Shown piece after piece: positions 33,710-45,789 of a stretch of 64,000 nt of DNA; the first letter of the stretch is position 1; the number at the start of each line of letters is the position of its first letter. Location of the stretch: positions 124,001 through 188,000 of the forward strand of contig JABYQS010000035.1 of NCBI GenBank assembly GCA_022592435.1, given 5' to 3'. Both the position numbers and the translations under genes were made by a program. The notes beneath the pieces were generated by a model, which saw only the letters and a program-made list of their open reading frames with translations, ran no database searches and was not told the origin of the DNA. Origin of the DNA: Cerioporus squamosus. Its lineage: Eukaryota > Basidiomycota > Agaricomycetes > Polyporales > Polyporaceae.

Positions 33710-36700
33710 CTACATGAAGTCAATCGCACGTTTCCGCCCTCTCTGCGGACCGGCGGCATCCATCCCAGCACCAGCTGTATCGCCCTCGCCACCATCCACA
33801 GGCACAGGCGGAACCGGGAGGCTCTGCACGACCTCCGGCGCAGGTTTCTCCACCCACATGCTGTCGTCGTCCTCGTCCGCTTGTCTCTCCTTCCGCTTCT
33901 TTTTCTTGCGCTCCCCGTCCTTGTCCTTGTCCTTGTCCTTGTCCTTGTCCCGATCCCGGTGCTTCTTCTCTTTGTGCGTGGACGTCGGGCCGAAGCTAGG
34001 CAGGCTCCCGTCGTCCTCGATGTCGAAGGACATCAGCGCAGCCTTCGCCCTCTTCTTCTCCTTCTCCTTCTTCTTGTCCTTGCTCTTCTCCGCAGCCTTG
34101 TCCCTGCCGGACTCGCGCTCCGAACGCGGGACGAACGTCGGCTTGAATGTCGCCAAGTCGATCTTCTCTGCTGGCACGTTCGGCTGTGGGGGGGCAGGGG
34201 CAGGGGTTTCAGCCGGTTGAGGCGGGGGAGGCGCGAGGACGTCGGATACAGTCAGAGGGAGCATCGCCTCGTCCTCCTTGTCGCCCTCGTCATCGCTGTC
34301 TTCATCATCGCTAGCAAAGATCGCCTTGAACACATCCATGGCCGGCCGCTCGTACGTGAGGATGTCTGTTCCCTGCGTTTCGTCCTCGCCCAGCCCGACA
34401 TTCGCCAAGTTCCTGGGCCCTTTGGCCTTAGACTCCTCGACCACAGCGTCTCCGCCTTCTGTGCCTGCAGTGATCATCACTGGGGCCGGACCTGCAGGCG
34501 TACCTGCGTCCCTCTTCGCGGCCGCCTCCGTAGTCGCGAACTCAAAGTCAGACGAGGCAGCGCCCGCTTGCGCGGTTGTATCCACCTCCGGCTCCTTCAC
34601 GCCAAACCGCTTGCACAGCAGCCGCGCAGGCTGCCAGGGTACGGTCTCACGAGTGAGCCGGCCGAACATCCCCATCCGCACTGCGCCCATCTTGGGGTCT
34701 TCCTCTTCCTTCTCCTTGGCTCCCTCGTCTTCGCCGACGTCATCGGCGTACGACGTGGGCTGATGCAGCCCCTCGACGACCTTCGGACCCATCTCGACCA
34801 CAGCCCCAGTGCGGAAGCGGCTCGCCATTGCGCCTGAGAGTGGCTTGAAGACCGTCGCGGACTTTGCATAGTCCTCGAGTTCCTTATTGAACTCGTCGGT
34901 GCTCTGCCCGGGGAGGGGACCGAACCCGAGGCTCTGGGAGGACGCGTCGGCCTGGAAGGTGAGGAAAGCGATGTAGCGGGATTGCTTAAGGGGGTCAGCA
35001 GTGAATGGCTGGAAGCCCGTCAAGGCGGCTTTCGCAACAGAGGGGTGGAGACGAGGGATGTGCACCCCACCAGGTGCGGGAGGAGGCGGTCCCGGTGACG
35101 GTGGACGGGGAGCAGAAGGCGGCTCGGGGGCACCTTCGGTGCGCGTGGCGCGGAAAGCCTGCAAGCGGTCCCTGTCCTTCTGTGAAAGATACTCGAAGAT
35201 CGAACGTGTCTTCGCTGGCAGAGGCGTCTCACCCAGCATTGTTCCTCGCTACACGGGATGTACTTCAGACTAGAATAACCACGGGATGGTAGACGACTGA
35301 CCTCATCGGCGGACAATTGACTTGCCTTCCACGCCGCGTGGGATTGAGCGGGATGCTGTATGCCTCTCGTCCGGTCGCTGATCGCAGGCTCGTTCTCCTT
35401 GTCCTTGCCTTGTTCCCATACTCTCTTCGGGTTTGGCTGCCATCCTGGTGGGACGTCCGGCAGAGGAAACCTAGACCAAGGTCAAAACGACATCGTTGCG
35501 CAGCACCATAAGCACATACCATCTGTCTTCCGATACAGGCTTATCCGACAGCACAAAGCCCTTCAACACAGGTGTGCCGTCGTTGAAGGTCTGCGTGATA
35601 CCATGTGGCACTCTCTTGTCGAACGCATTCAGCTGAAGGTAAGAGACTGGGTACACGAACGCACTCACAGGTCCTTGTGTAGTCTGATGTCTGGAACTCC
35701 TCGAACCAATGCTGATGTGATCGCCGTCGTCGCCGAGCATGCTGTCATACGCCACACGGTTTCGAGCGGCTGAGCCGATGCCACCGTCATAGACATCAAT
35801 GTCATCTTCATCTGCGTCATTCAGTGCCCCCAACCCGAAACCAGCTGCACATCAATGGCGCATCAGCAATGCCTGCCGCGTCGCAGAAGAGCGGACATAC
35901 CAGCCAACTGCGGACCGGAAGGACCCCTCTCTCCGCCTGCACCGTGCCCGACACTCTCATTGAGACCGAGGCCAGGCGAGTATCCGAGTCCGTGGAAGTT
36001 GTCCTTCCGACGCGCAATGAGTACCGGGGTGTCTCGCCTGGGATATGTGTGCTTCTTCGCTTCCTCGAGGTCCTCTTCATCGCCCTCGACCTCCTTCGAA
36101 GGGTCAAGGAATCCCGCGTCTTGTGCCTTGCGCTGCGCGTATGTCAGTCGAGGACCAATCCCCTGTCCTACTCGCCAGCCCATCTTCTCAGGATGCGCGC
36201 CCCTACAGAGTCTTTGGGTGCGGGGGCGAGGGAAGCAGCGAGTGCGGCTGTGATTGGACTTCACCCGGGCGGGTGTCAGTCAGGACGACGAGATTTAACT
36301 AGAGACTACGCACTCTTGTTCGTCCGCTTCGCCGGCCTGCTTGCGTTTTTCCGCCGCCGTGCCCCAAAGTCCATCTCCTCATGCTCATCGACCAGCTTCC
36401 TGCTCTCCCGCAGCTCCGCAAGATCCTCCTCGTCCATGAAGTCCTCCGGGCGCGCGGCCTTCTTCTTCGCGCGCTCGCTCCGAGACGAGACGAAGGTCGA
36501 CGGCGTCCATCCCTCCTTCGAGCCGACGGAGTTGAAGTATCCAGCAGAGAACCCACCCGTAAACGCTCCGTGCAGCCTCCTGCGACCCTTCTCATCCCGT
36601 ACCTGGAGCAGAATGCCTTTTGAACGGGCGGAATACCGGTATGGGAGAAGGTAAACGTACGTCTTGCTTCCATAGCGGCACGAACTCTCCAGTGTCCTTG

Positions 36701-36872
36701 GATTTCTCGAGCGGAGGTAAAGGTGTTCCAATCTGCCAGGCAGAGGTGATGAATGAATACACGGGATGTGGAAGATGACCTGGCGACGCACCAGGCAGAA
36801 CGACTCGTTCGCCTTCGAACTGGCTGTGTCGACGCCAAGATCATTCAGTTTCCGCTTCAGCCGGCTAGTCAT
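33710..36872 (-). CDS. GPATCH1-like G-patch splicing protein
   Basis: Homologue of human GPATCH1 / plant TOUGH, a G-patch protein associated with spliceosomes. Start [20 protein letters not shown]; exon 2 carries [20 protein letters not shown], and the next the family's most conserved block, [20 protein letters not shown] followed by [20 protein letters not shown] (DUF1604 type). The G-patch-like region follows as [20 protein letters not shown], with the glycine pattern intact. Then come [46 protein letters not shown] and the SWAP-like segment [27 protein letters not shown]. The long C-terminal exon (35239-33710) adds [19 protein letters not shown] and [20 protein letters not shown], acidic clusters, and a (DK)n run ([14 protein letters not shown]) next to basic nuclear-signal-like stretches. 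It ends GRKRAIDFM. It is tail-to-tail with P450-1, with only about 140 bp between stops. Confidence 0.87.
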
Positions 36873-39564
36873 TGTACACCGTGCGCATCAGGGAGTGAGA
36901 AGGGTCTGAGTTAACCACAGCTTAGACAGAGTGAGGAGGTTACGCCAGAGGTAGCTTGCAAGTCGTCAGCGGCACCGGTGACGCAAAGGACAACAGGCGC
37001 TAACGCGGTGATGTAAGGCGCTCACGCTTCCTGACTTCTGTCCTGAACCACCACCACGTTATAGTCAATTGCTTCCTCCTCATATGGGCATTCATTCAAA
37101 TCTTGTATGCAGGATGCTCGAACTCATCCTGCCTGCATGTGCGGCTTCAAGTTCTGATGCAAAATTGCAAGGTGTATGCGGTTTCGCCGGCGACAGGGTC
37201 ACGGTCTCATGCGGGTGCGCAGCTCAGATCATATGGAAACGAAAATTCATCATCAATACTGCCAGGCCAGTTCCACTCACCGGAGCATCGTGAGGGCCGC
37301 TTATACGCACAAGCACTGGGCGTCGGCTTTACCTTGACACGCTTCCCACATCGCACGACGCGCAGCGCATGCTAACGTTATGCGTTCCACAGCCTCTGCA
37401 TTCAGTGGCAGGAGTGCGGACAACGGGACCTAAAGACAGCCGAAGCGGCCTCCACGCTGTCGTTGTGGCAAGGCGGCTCTTATCCTGTTACATACGCACA
37501 GACGCGAGCGACGCGTCCTCGGAGGCACACGGGCACACGGCGTCGCAGAAGCACCGGTCGACTCAGCATGTGGACGGGGCGCTATCCCTTCCGAGGCTTG
37601 TAAGTGTTTCGGACGTGTCGTCGCTTGCTGACTCTTGGTCCATTCTTACAGCCGTGCAAGCCCAGGAAGCGGATGCAATTCCCAGGCGGCCGAGACGGGA
37701 ACTACCATCTGGTCAGCGGCCCCACGGGTCGGCGGTCCAGTCGACCCAGAACGCGCGCATACACCCACTCCTTTGGTATGTGACATGCGAGTCTTCCGTT
37801 CATGACATAATCAAACACCCCGGTTTATGTGCCAACGACTCTGAGCGTATCTGGCAGATCCGGTACACAACTCGGACGCCTACCAACCCTCAAACTCTGA
37901 AGTCCAGCGGTCGCTGGATGGCTATTGGCGCAAATAGCAAGATGTGCCTGGGTGCGTCTCGCCCCTCATCCGACTCGCGAGCGATTGTCGTTCCGCGTAA
38001 CCGACCGTCTCGTCGAGCATCCGCCGGCGCAGCTTCGCAATGCCCTGAAACCACCGGGTCCGACAGCTCCGTCCGCTAGTGTCTCTCTCACCGCTCGGAG
38101 CTTGCAGTTCCAGGCAGGTCGCAGCTCCTCCTCTTACGCCGACGGACAATCATCAAAATTCTCGGAAGGCCCAACAACTCGAACATGAGGTCACCATCTT
38201 TTCCGGGATCCACGGCGTGGGATGGGAGCATCTCGAGGTCTTGCAAGCAGTGCCGTCAAAATTTTGCGGGGATGTTCCTGATTTCCTGAGGCTTCTATTG
38301 GCATCAGTACGCTTGAAGGTCCGCCTTATCGCCCTCTGTGATTCTGCTCTGCTTCCTTATCGCAGAACTCTAGAACCCTCGCCTTTTCGCGTGCCCCTTC
38401 CTCCCAAAGAATAGGCATCACAAGCGGTCATCCCTACGAACTTCGAAGCCACAACACCTCGCCTGTCGTCATAGGGGGACCGTAAGTATCGTGTCTGAAA
38501 ATGGAGCGAAGTCGAGGAGGACGTGGCAAGAGATAAGCGCCACTGACGGTGTGCGCCCATCCCGAGCCCGTTGTAAGTCGCCCTGTTACGTCGAACCCGC
38601 GTTGCTGTACTCACGGCATTTTTTTCAGCAGGTGCAAGTAGCAGGAGCTGCCACCCATCGACGTCGTTCTCTATGGCCCATTAACCTCGCACTGGGTGGC
38701 GTCAACACGAAGCGCCCATGTCATACACTGCATTTTTGAAGCTCTGCCGTCAAGTCCACGACCTGACCCTCCTTTGCATACACACCGGTTGCAAGCCTCG
38801 ACACGAGCCCTTCAAACTATGTACGGTGGTCGCGTGCGCTCTACCGGCGGAATGGTCGACCTTCGCAGTGTCGTGTTGTTGAAGGAGGATCTCGTGCAAG
38901 CGATCTGATGGGATCGGGCCAGGGGTCGCGGGAGTGTTGTTACCGTTCGAGGAGGTCGGCAAAAGGCCAGTGCCTGATCGGGCGTCTCCAACGCCACGGC
39001 TGTCGTCGCACGCTGCGAACCCGCTCGTGACAGTTTTCGCCCCACGCCTGTGCGCCCAATCGTTTACCCAATCTCGAGCCCGCCCGCTCAGGTCCGTCCG
39101 CTATTCCGGACTACAGCCGACCCCGCATTCTGCGCCCACCGCGGCACGCGAGCTCTGCGAGAGTCGACTCCAAGACCCGAGACGCAAGCGTCGAGCATCT
39201 CAAACATGATGAGCGGGTCGCGCGTATCACGACAGCGCAGTGAGCACGGGCAAGCGTTTGAAAATGTGGTGGGATGCCACCGTCCACGAGCTAGCACCAT
39301 CAGTCAATCAGACGTTATCGGTGGTGTCCACAAGCTGACGGTCCTTATCTTCCCCATGCTCTTTTCGGAATCGTCCAGCCGCGCCAACCATAGTTTGATC
39401 GCTCGGCTCTCGTTCGTCCGGTGTTATATACGTCCACCTTCCTCTGAGGAGCGGTGAGCTATTTCTCTCCACGCACCTGAGGTTGGGTCGCCCCCTCCGT
39501 TCGTTTCCGTCCACCCTCCCCTCCCCATCTCCCCCCTTCGTTCCTTCCTCCAAGTTGTTCGACC
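36873..39564. other. 2.7 kb without an assigned gene, possible unrecognised exons
   Basis: No known domain was found. A spliced plus-strand gene is hinted at: an open exon ends at a consensus GTAAGT (37601), the intron has TTGCTGACTC and TTACAG, and the next exon 37652-37775 is open and ends at GTATGT (37776). Its frame-1 product is basic (KPRKRMQFPGGRDGNYHLVS). No start, stop or homology could be defined. The right ~150 bp is the pyrimidine-rich leader of the permease gene. Confidence 0.3.
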
Positions 39565-41834
39565 ATGTCCGAACACGAGTACGGGGAGAAGCAGCCCGAC
39601 CATACGAGTTCCGTTGAGAAGGGAACCGTTCACGACTATGTCGTGCAGCAGACGGACAACCGTTACCATTTCGATGCTGCCGACCTCGATCGGGTGCAGC
39701 GCAAGCTCAAGCAGCGCCATGTCCAGATGATCGCTGTGAGTTCCCTCATTTCATCGCTTCAAGCATCCCGGGCATCGCGGGTGGAAGTACTGAAGCCGAC
39801 GATAGATCGCTGGAACTCTTGGTACCGGTCTCTTCCTGGGTTCCGGTCTTTCTCTCCAAGCCGCCGGCCCTCTTGGTGCCCTCATCGCGTACGGTTTTGT
39901 CGGCACCACGGCCTACGCATCTCTCTGCGCCGTCGGTGAGATGACTTCGCATGCTCCCATCTCCGGTACCTTCCCCCACTTCGCCGCGCGGTGGGTCGAC
40001 CCCGCATTTGGTTTCGCTGTCGGGTAAGCGTCCTCGTTACGTTGCTCATGTGGTCCTGAGCTTCTCTTTGACGCTGTATCCTTCCACCATGTGCCCTCCA
40101 GCTGGAATTACTTCTACACCAACGCCATCTCCGTTCCTGTGGAAATCACCGCTGCCGGCCTGCTCCTCACCTTCTGGGACTCTAACGTACGTATGATTGC
40201 TATCTCCACACTTGCGACGACATGGAAAACTGACCACGATCTGCCCTATTGCCGCTCTTAGCCCAACCATCAAGCTGCGTACACGGCTGCCATTATCGTT
40301 TGCGCATGCGCCATCAACATCTTTGGTGTACGGTGGTTTGGAGAGTCTGAGTTTATGTTTTCGATCATTAAGCGTGAGTATTTACTGGGTGCAGTCCTCA
40401 CCGGCTGCGTTCCGTCTCATGGAGTCGCGCTTCTTCTGACTTCTCATGGTTATTGCATAGTCGCCCTGATCACTATCCTCATCATCACGGGTTTGGTCAT
40501 CGACCTTGGCGGTGCACCCGGTCAGCAAAGATTGGGTTTCCACGTATGTCGTTTTCTCTTGGCAGGTGTCATGGTTTGAAGCTGGTCTAACGGTTCGTTT
40601 CTCTAGTACTGGAGGGATCCCGGTCCCCTCAACGGTGCTGGTCTTGAACCCAAGCACCCGTCCCTTGACCGCTTCCTCGGTATCCTCTCTGTACTCGTCC
40701 AGGCCGCGTTCTCTTTCCAGGGTATGGAGCTTGTCGCAATGTGAGTTTAGGTCCCAGGAATTACTGCACTTCCCACCTGACATTGGCCTCCGTAGCGCTG
40801 CTTCCGAGACTATCAGCCCTCGCCGCAACATCGCCAAGGCTGTCCGCCGTGTCTTCTGGCGTATCCTCCTCTTCTACGTGAGTCCCGACAGTCATGCAAC
40901 CTTAGTCTGGTCTGATCTGACTTGTGTGTCCCCAGATGCTTGGTCTCCTCATCACCGGCATGGTTGTTCCCTACAACGACCCCAACCTGCTCAACGACAC
41001 CGGTAACGCCGCCGAGTCACCGTATGTAATCGCCATGACCCGCGCTGGCATCAAGGTCCTCCCGCACATCATCAATGCCGGTGTTTTCACCTCCGCGTTC
41101 TCTGCCGGAAACTCCTTCCTGTTTTGCTCGTCCCGAGTGCTCTACGGTCTCGCTCTCCGCGGTCAGGCGCCCAAGATCTTCACGTACTGCACGAAGAACG
41201 GTCTTCCGTTGGCCGCCGTCCTCGCGGCCAGCGCCTTCTCGCTCCTATCGTTCATGAACGTATCGTCCGGCGCGGAGACGGTCTTCAACTGGTTCGTCAA
41301 CCTCTCGACCGTCGGCGGTTTTTTCGGCTGGTGGTCCATGAACCTCACCTACATCTTCTTCTGTGCGTATTCTACCGCTCGCTGCCTTCTTTCCGTGCTA
41401 AAGAGGCTGACTTGGCTTGTGCGATAGACCGCGGCTTCAAGGCACAGGGCCTCGACCGTAAAAAGCTCATGTACTACAGCTCCCTCCAGCCGTGGCTGTC
41501 GTACTGGGGTGTCTTCTGGATCACGATCCTCATCCTCATCAACGGCTTTGCCGTCTTCTGGGACTTCAACGCGTCCGATTTCCTCACTGCCTGTGCGTTA
41601 TCTCCTCTGTTGCCTCTGTCCTAATCCGTGTACGCTGACCACGCCTGATCTCTAGACATCAACGTCCCGCTGTTCATCGCGCTGTACGTTGGCTGGAAGC
41701 TGTATAAGCGCACGAAGATCTGGAAGCCGCACGAAATGGATTTCGTCACCGGCATTCCCACCGTCGAGGAGACGGAGGTGCCGGAGGTGCCCCCAACGAC
41801 CTTCATGGGCAAGGTCGCCGCGTTCCTCTTCTAG
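39565..41834 (+). CDS. Amino-acid permease (APC family, fungal YAT type)
   Basis: Plasma-membrane H+/amino-acid symporter with about 12 transmembrane segments. The cytosolic N-terminus MSEHEYGEKQPDHTSSVEKG ends in KLKQRHVQMIA. After an intron (39736-39804 region) comes the substrate-binding TM1 signature IAGTLGTGLFLGSG, then GALIAYGFVGTTAYASLCAV and GEMTSHAPISGTFPHFAARW (GEMT block). Next are GWNYFYTNAISVPVEITAAG, GPLNGAGLEPKHPSLDRFLG, FSFQGMELVAIAASETISPR (TM6 region with the E-x-x-x-P motif), AFSAGNSFLFCSSRVLYGLA, LSTVGGFFGWWSMNLTYIFF and LDRKKLMYYSSLQPWLSYWG. The C-terminal tail is HEMDFVTGIPTVEETEVPEV, ending VAAFLF at TAG 41832-41834. About seven introns of ~50-60 nt. Which amino acids it carries cannot be told. 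Confidence 0.92.
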
Positions 41835-42568
41835 TAAACGGACCCGGTCCCGCTGGGTGTGTGTGTACTGTGGTGTAGGCGCGGTTTTTGTGCTACTTAC
41901 GACGCTGACGATCGTGTTGTTGTGCGACTGCATGATTGTGTACTATTGCCCTCGGAGGCTCGCTGATGCGGGCTTAATGTATAATCTACGATATCCCCTT
42001 CGCGCAATGCATACCAGAAGTTATGCCGGACCGAAGCTGTCAGGTAGCGTATCTGCAGATCGTTGTCTGGCAGTAAGCACTTCCAGGAGGAGTAGTACGT
42101 CGTGCACGGCTGAGGAAGATGGTGTAAGATTGGCCTGTCCGAGCTCGTGGACGAGGCGGCTTCCTCTCCGATCGGGACTAGTTGCAGAGTAGGATCGGCG
42201 TGCATCTCGTACCTGCGGATGATAGCGATAGCTAGCGGTGCTAACTGAGTAAGTACGTCCCGATCTGCATACCAACCAGCACCCGATCCCAGCGAACCCG
42301 CAAGCTGGTGCGTCGGAAGCGCCGCGAAATGGACGCGACTCGACGGTCGGCTTGCCTTTGATCTCGGAGTACTTTCGTACTGGTCCTGCTTCAGATCGTC
42401 AAACGTTGACTGGCCAAAATGAGCGAAGATGCTACGAGTACATACATATGCTATGAAGCGATGAAACGAGTGTGGTGCGTACATGATATACAGTAACTCA
42501 ATCACCTATTGCTACAAGGGGTCCGTCCAATGCGTTGCTCAGAGTCCGACAACAGCCATCCCGTCAGG
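41835..42568. other. 730 bp between permease and HMG-box gene
   Basis: The gene ends are convergent, so this is mostly 3' sequence. A minus-strand frame (41897-42505) is open. Its STFDDLKQDQYESTPRSKAS / VHFAALPTHQLAGSLGSG part, preceded by a possible acceptor (TTTTGGCCAG), could be an extra 3' exon of the HMG gene if the GTATTG at its last codons is used as a donor. This is not required and is left unresolved. Confidence 0.35.
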
Positions 42569-43508
42569 TCAATACTGCTGATCAAGCTGCTCATACTGGA
42601 TGAAGAGGTCCTCCAGCTCCGCAAACGCGTTGTCGTCGTCCCGCTGAGATGGACTTGACGTTCCGTATGCCAGGTCCACGAACTCGGAACATTGGTCCAC
42701 AGGCCCGAGACCCGGCGCACTGAGGAGGGCCACCATATCCGCGACTGCGATGTCGTTGTCCTGCGGAGATGGGCACGGGTAGGGGTTGACGCTGCCTACG
42801 TAAGACGCAGGAGACGGGTCCACGGACTCGACAGGGCCGAGGCTTCGTACGCGGTACAACTCCTCCACTGGACGCAGCAGGACCTGTGGTTGGCCGACAA
42901 CTTGTTAGTTCGAGGAAAACCGGCATGGAGAACGTATCGCATCGCACCTCATCTCCGGTGATCGACTCCGAGTCGGAAGGAGATTCATGGTCGAGGAACG
43001 CGCCCTGCAGTTGCTCATCTGCATCCTCCTCCCCGCTAGGGACGTCCTTGGACGACGACATCTCGAGTACCTCGTCGCCGCCCCGTGGTGGCGGCACCTC
43101 AATGGGCTGCCAGTGGACAGATGTTTCCACCGTCGTGCCAGCCAACTCCTTGATGGGGCTAGGCTCCTCCTCGGGCTCCGGCAGGGCGTTCTTGAACTTC
43201 GGCTTCTGTCTGGGGCGGAACACATAGTTTGGGTACTTCAGCTTGTGGTCCTCCTTCGCCAGCTTTGCGAGGTCACGGTAAACATCCTTCACGTGCTCAG
43301 GTGAGGCTCTCCACGCCTTGCCGATCACCGCAGAAAGCACCCTCTGCGGCGTTGCCTGCTCCGAGTTCGCGGCCTTGTTCGCCTCTAACCAGGCCTTGCG
43401 GAAGATTATAAACTCATTTGGTGGTCTCGGAATGTGCCCTTCCTTGGAGGCCTTCTTAGAGCGGCGGTCCGAACCAGCGGATGCAGACGAGGAGGAAGGG
43501 CGGGCCAT
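42569..43508 (-). CDS. HMG-box DNA-binding protein
   Basis: Putative nuclear transcription factor with one N-terminal HMG box of the fungal MATA_HMG/SOX-like type. A Ser/Lys leader MARPSSSSASAGSDRRSKKA is followed by the box: HIPRPPNEFIIFRKAWLEAN, RVLSAVIGKAWRASPEHVKD, VYRDLAKLAKEDHKLKYPNY, about 75 residues with the expected RPPN-F-F entry and basic tail (FRPRQKPKFK). The remainder is acidic and Ser/Pro-rich (SSSKDVPSGEEDADEQLQGA). After an intron near 42956-42890 it ends in two related acidic repeats (LGPVESVDP... and LGPVDQCSE...), a possible activation domain. The box resembles mating-type and sexual-development regulators. No homeodomain, pheromone or receptor genes are nearby, so a mating-type locus is not supported. 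The last residues are uncertain (possible extra intron at GTATTG). Confidence 0.8.
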
Positions 43509-43898
43509 GGGACGAGCGAGGGGAATCTCCGGGTCGGTGGCGTGGATGAGGATGTGGGAGGCCTGCTATTGTCAGTGGGGTGCCCGTGTGCACTCTTTAT
43601 ACGCTGTATTCATCTTTGCGATATGGCTGTGCACAGCTGGACTTGGGCCACAATGGCATTGGGCCCGTGCATGGTCCGAGTGGTTCACCTCGGCCTGGGC
43701 GCTAACAAGAGCGAAGGGCAAACAGATAGAGCACGGACCTCCTGTGTGAGTCTCTCCCGGTTGGACCGCAAACGTTCGGCTAGACGTCTCTGGCGTGCTG
43801 CGAGGACATGGCAACGGCGGTGCGCCGAGAGGTCGCGACACTGACTTCCGTATTGTCTCTGGTAACACGTACAACGCTGAGCTGGTCGCCACGACAGC

Positions 43899-45551
43899 TC
43901 ACAGCTTACAGAACTTCCCTTGCATCCACACCCTGTACATCTTCAGCTGCCGTTTCCTGTTGACGATGAGACGACGGTCCACTCCGAGTTGTTGAATCGA
44001 GAAAAGTGGATGCGACCCCTCTGCGAGTGGGAGGGGTTGCAGGAGGATAGGGTGGATCGCCCCCGCCTTTGGTGCAGCCTGCTTGGAGGCCTCGATTGAT
44101 AGCGAGTCTAGAGATCTCTGTGTCTCCTCTAGGCTGGGGGTCGCTGAACCCGACGACGACTCGTGAGACAACTCGGGAGGCGTGATCGGGACGGCCGACG
44201 GGCCAGGATACGAGTCGGACTGTTCGTCGTTCTCCTCCATGATCTGGACAGCACTGTGTTCCCTGGACGCAGCTGGGGCAGGTGAACCGGTGAAGAGAAG
44301 CGCAAGCTCGTCTGTGCTCGTGTCAACGATTGAGGTGAAAAGGTAGGCATCCGACCATTCTTACCCAGCTCAAAGAAGTACACCCGTGTTTTGTCGCCAC
44401 GGATGTAGAAGTTGTCGTCGAGAAGACGCCCTCCCTTAAACCTCAGCTGCGTGAGGTCGTATCGGCCATAATCACGGAACAGGACCCGCCCTCCCGGCTT
44501 TAGAAGCTGTTCGAACGCACCGTCAATCGCATCTGCTTCCCTAAATTGATCATACATACCTTGTGCACATTTGAGACTGCGTTGGCCCACTCGCTCGGAT
44601 GCAGAGCGCTAAGGACGAATATGAGGATGATGACGTCCACGGATCCGGGGTCCAAGTCTGGCGGAAGTGTGGACGATGTCAAGTCCCACACCGCAGACTG
44701 GATCGTGCCTACGGGAGGCGACGTGTAGAGTGGGTTGTTCTGGATAGTCACTACGAAATTAGTCCATCGATCATCGTGTTCAAGCACATACCTGGACCAG
44801 CTTCACTGCATGATTGGAATAGTCATATGCGTGCAGCTTGAGGTGAGGATTTTGGTTCGCGGATAGTAATGGAAAAACCGCATTGCCGGCTCCTGCGGGA
44901 GATGCGGCGACATAAGTCTCAGCGAGCGAAGGCCCTCAGCATGCCGCGATAACGTACCACAGCCGATCTCGACGACGGTCATAGGTCCTGCCTGAGATGC
45001 ATCAACGATACGGTCTGGCGATCGGTGAGTAGAAGGACTACATCAGGCTCTGCAGCTGCCTTCAGCTCCGGAAACTCTAGATGCAACCTGCAGATTCGCG
45101 ATCGTCAGCACAACAGGCCGTCTGTTTGCATTGTTAGGGGTGGACCATTTTCGATTCCGGAAGAAGTTGTTCGCGTTCATCTTGTAGAAGTTATCCCTGA
45201 CCAGATGACGAGATTCAGAGACGACCTATATGGTATGTTATCCTAGCCTACCAGTGCCGCGCTGGCTTTTCGTTGTACTTGACCTTGTCGTCATCGGGTA
45301 CGGGCGCGTTCTTTTGTCGGGTCAGCGCGGCCGAGATGACCTCGTCCTGATCCTCGGGAGGCGGGACATGATCCCAGGCATTCTGGCTCCATACGTCGGC
45401 GTCTTCGGTCAAAAACCTGAAGCTTTATGGTTAGACATGCTAGTGGTGATCATGCTCGGACTGACCTTGAGCCAAAAGGCGGCTTTTCTGCCGTCACGTC
45501 GTGCACAGACGACGTGGTCTTCGGAATTCTAGCTGGCGCTTCCGTGCTCAT
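43899..45551 (-). CDS. TRM140: tRNA m3C32 methyltransferase (METTL2/TRM140 family)
   Basis: SAM-dependent enzyme that makes 3-methylcytidine at position 32 of tRNA(Thr/Ser). From ATG 45551 ([20 protein letters not shown]) the exons encode [48 protein letters not shown] and LHLEFPEL, the N-terminal tRNA-binding block diagnostic of METTL2/6/8. The Rossmann motif [20 protein letters not shown] and [17 protein letters not shown] follow. Next are [39 protein letters not shown] and [19 protein letters not shown]. The C-terminal signature [24 protein letters not shown] ends at 43899. An insert rich in Ser/Pro/Glu (44240-44070) precedes that signature. At least seven short introns. An upstream in-frame ATG at 45674 is possible but adds an atypical leader. 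Divergent from the RhoGEF gene (about 240 bp between starts). Confidence 0.88.
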
Positions 45552-45789
45552 GTTTTCTTCACGATTCGAGCTTGCAAGTCGCCTATGAGAGTAGCAAGTA
45601 AGCGAGACGATGGGAATTAATTGCAGATTGAGACTGACCGGCGTACCTGGATCCCCGGTTTCCAAATCTGGCATGAGGCCTGATCACTGCCGCCGCGCGC
45701 AGCGTCTGCAGAGCTCTCGACCTCACCGCCAACTCGTCCTCGTTCTCTCTGTCCAACCTCCCATGCTGGCTTAACCACACGCTCTAACC

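Noticed and set aside
37369..38079. 236-codon open frame as a protein gene
   Set aside because: It runs through a consensus intron, lacks a convincing start and has low-complexity composition; the spliced reading of the region is more plausible.
42569..43508. HMG-box gene as part of a mating-type locus
   Set aside because: No homeodomain pair, pheromone precursor or STE3-like receptor is recognisable within the window; an HMG box alone is not evidence.
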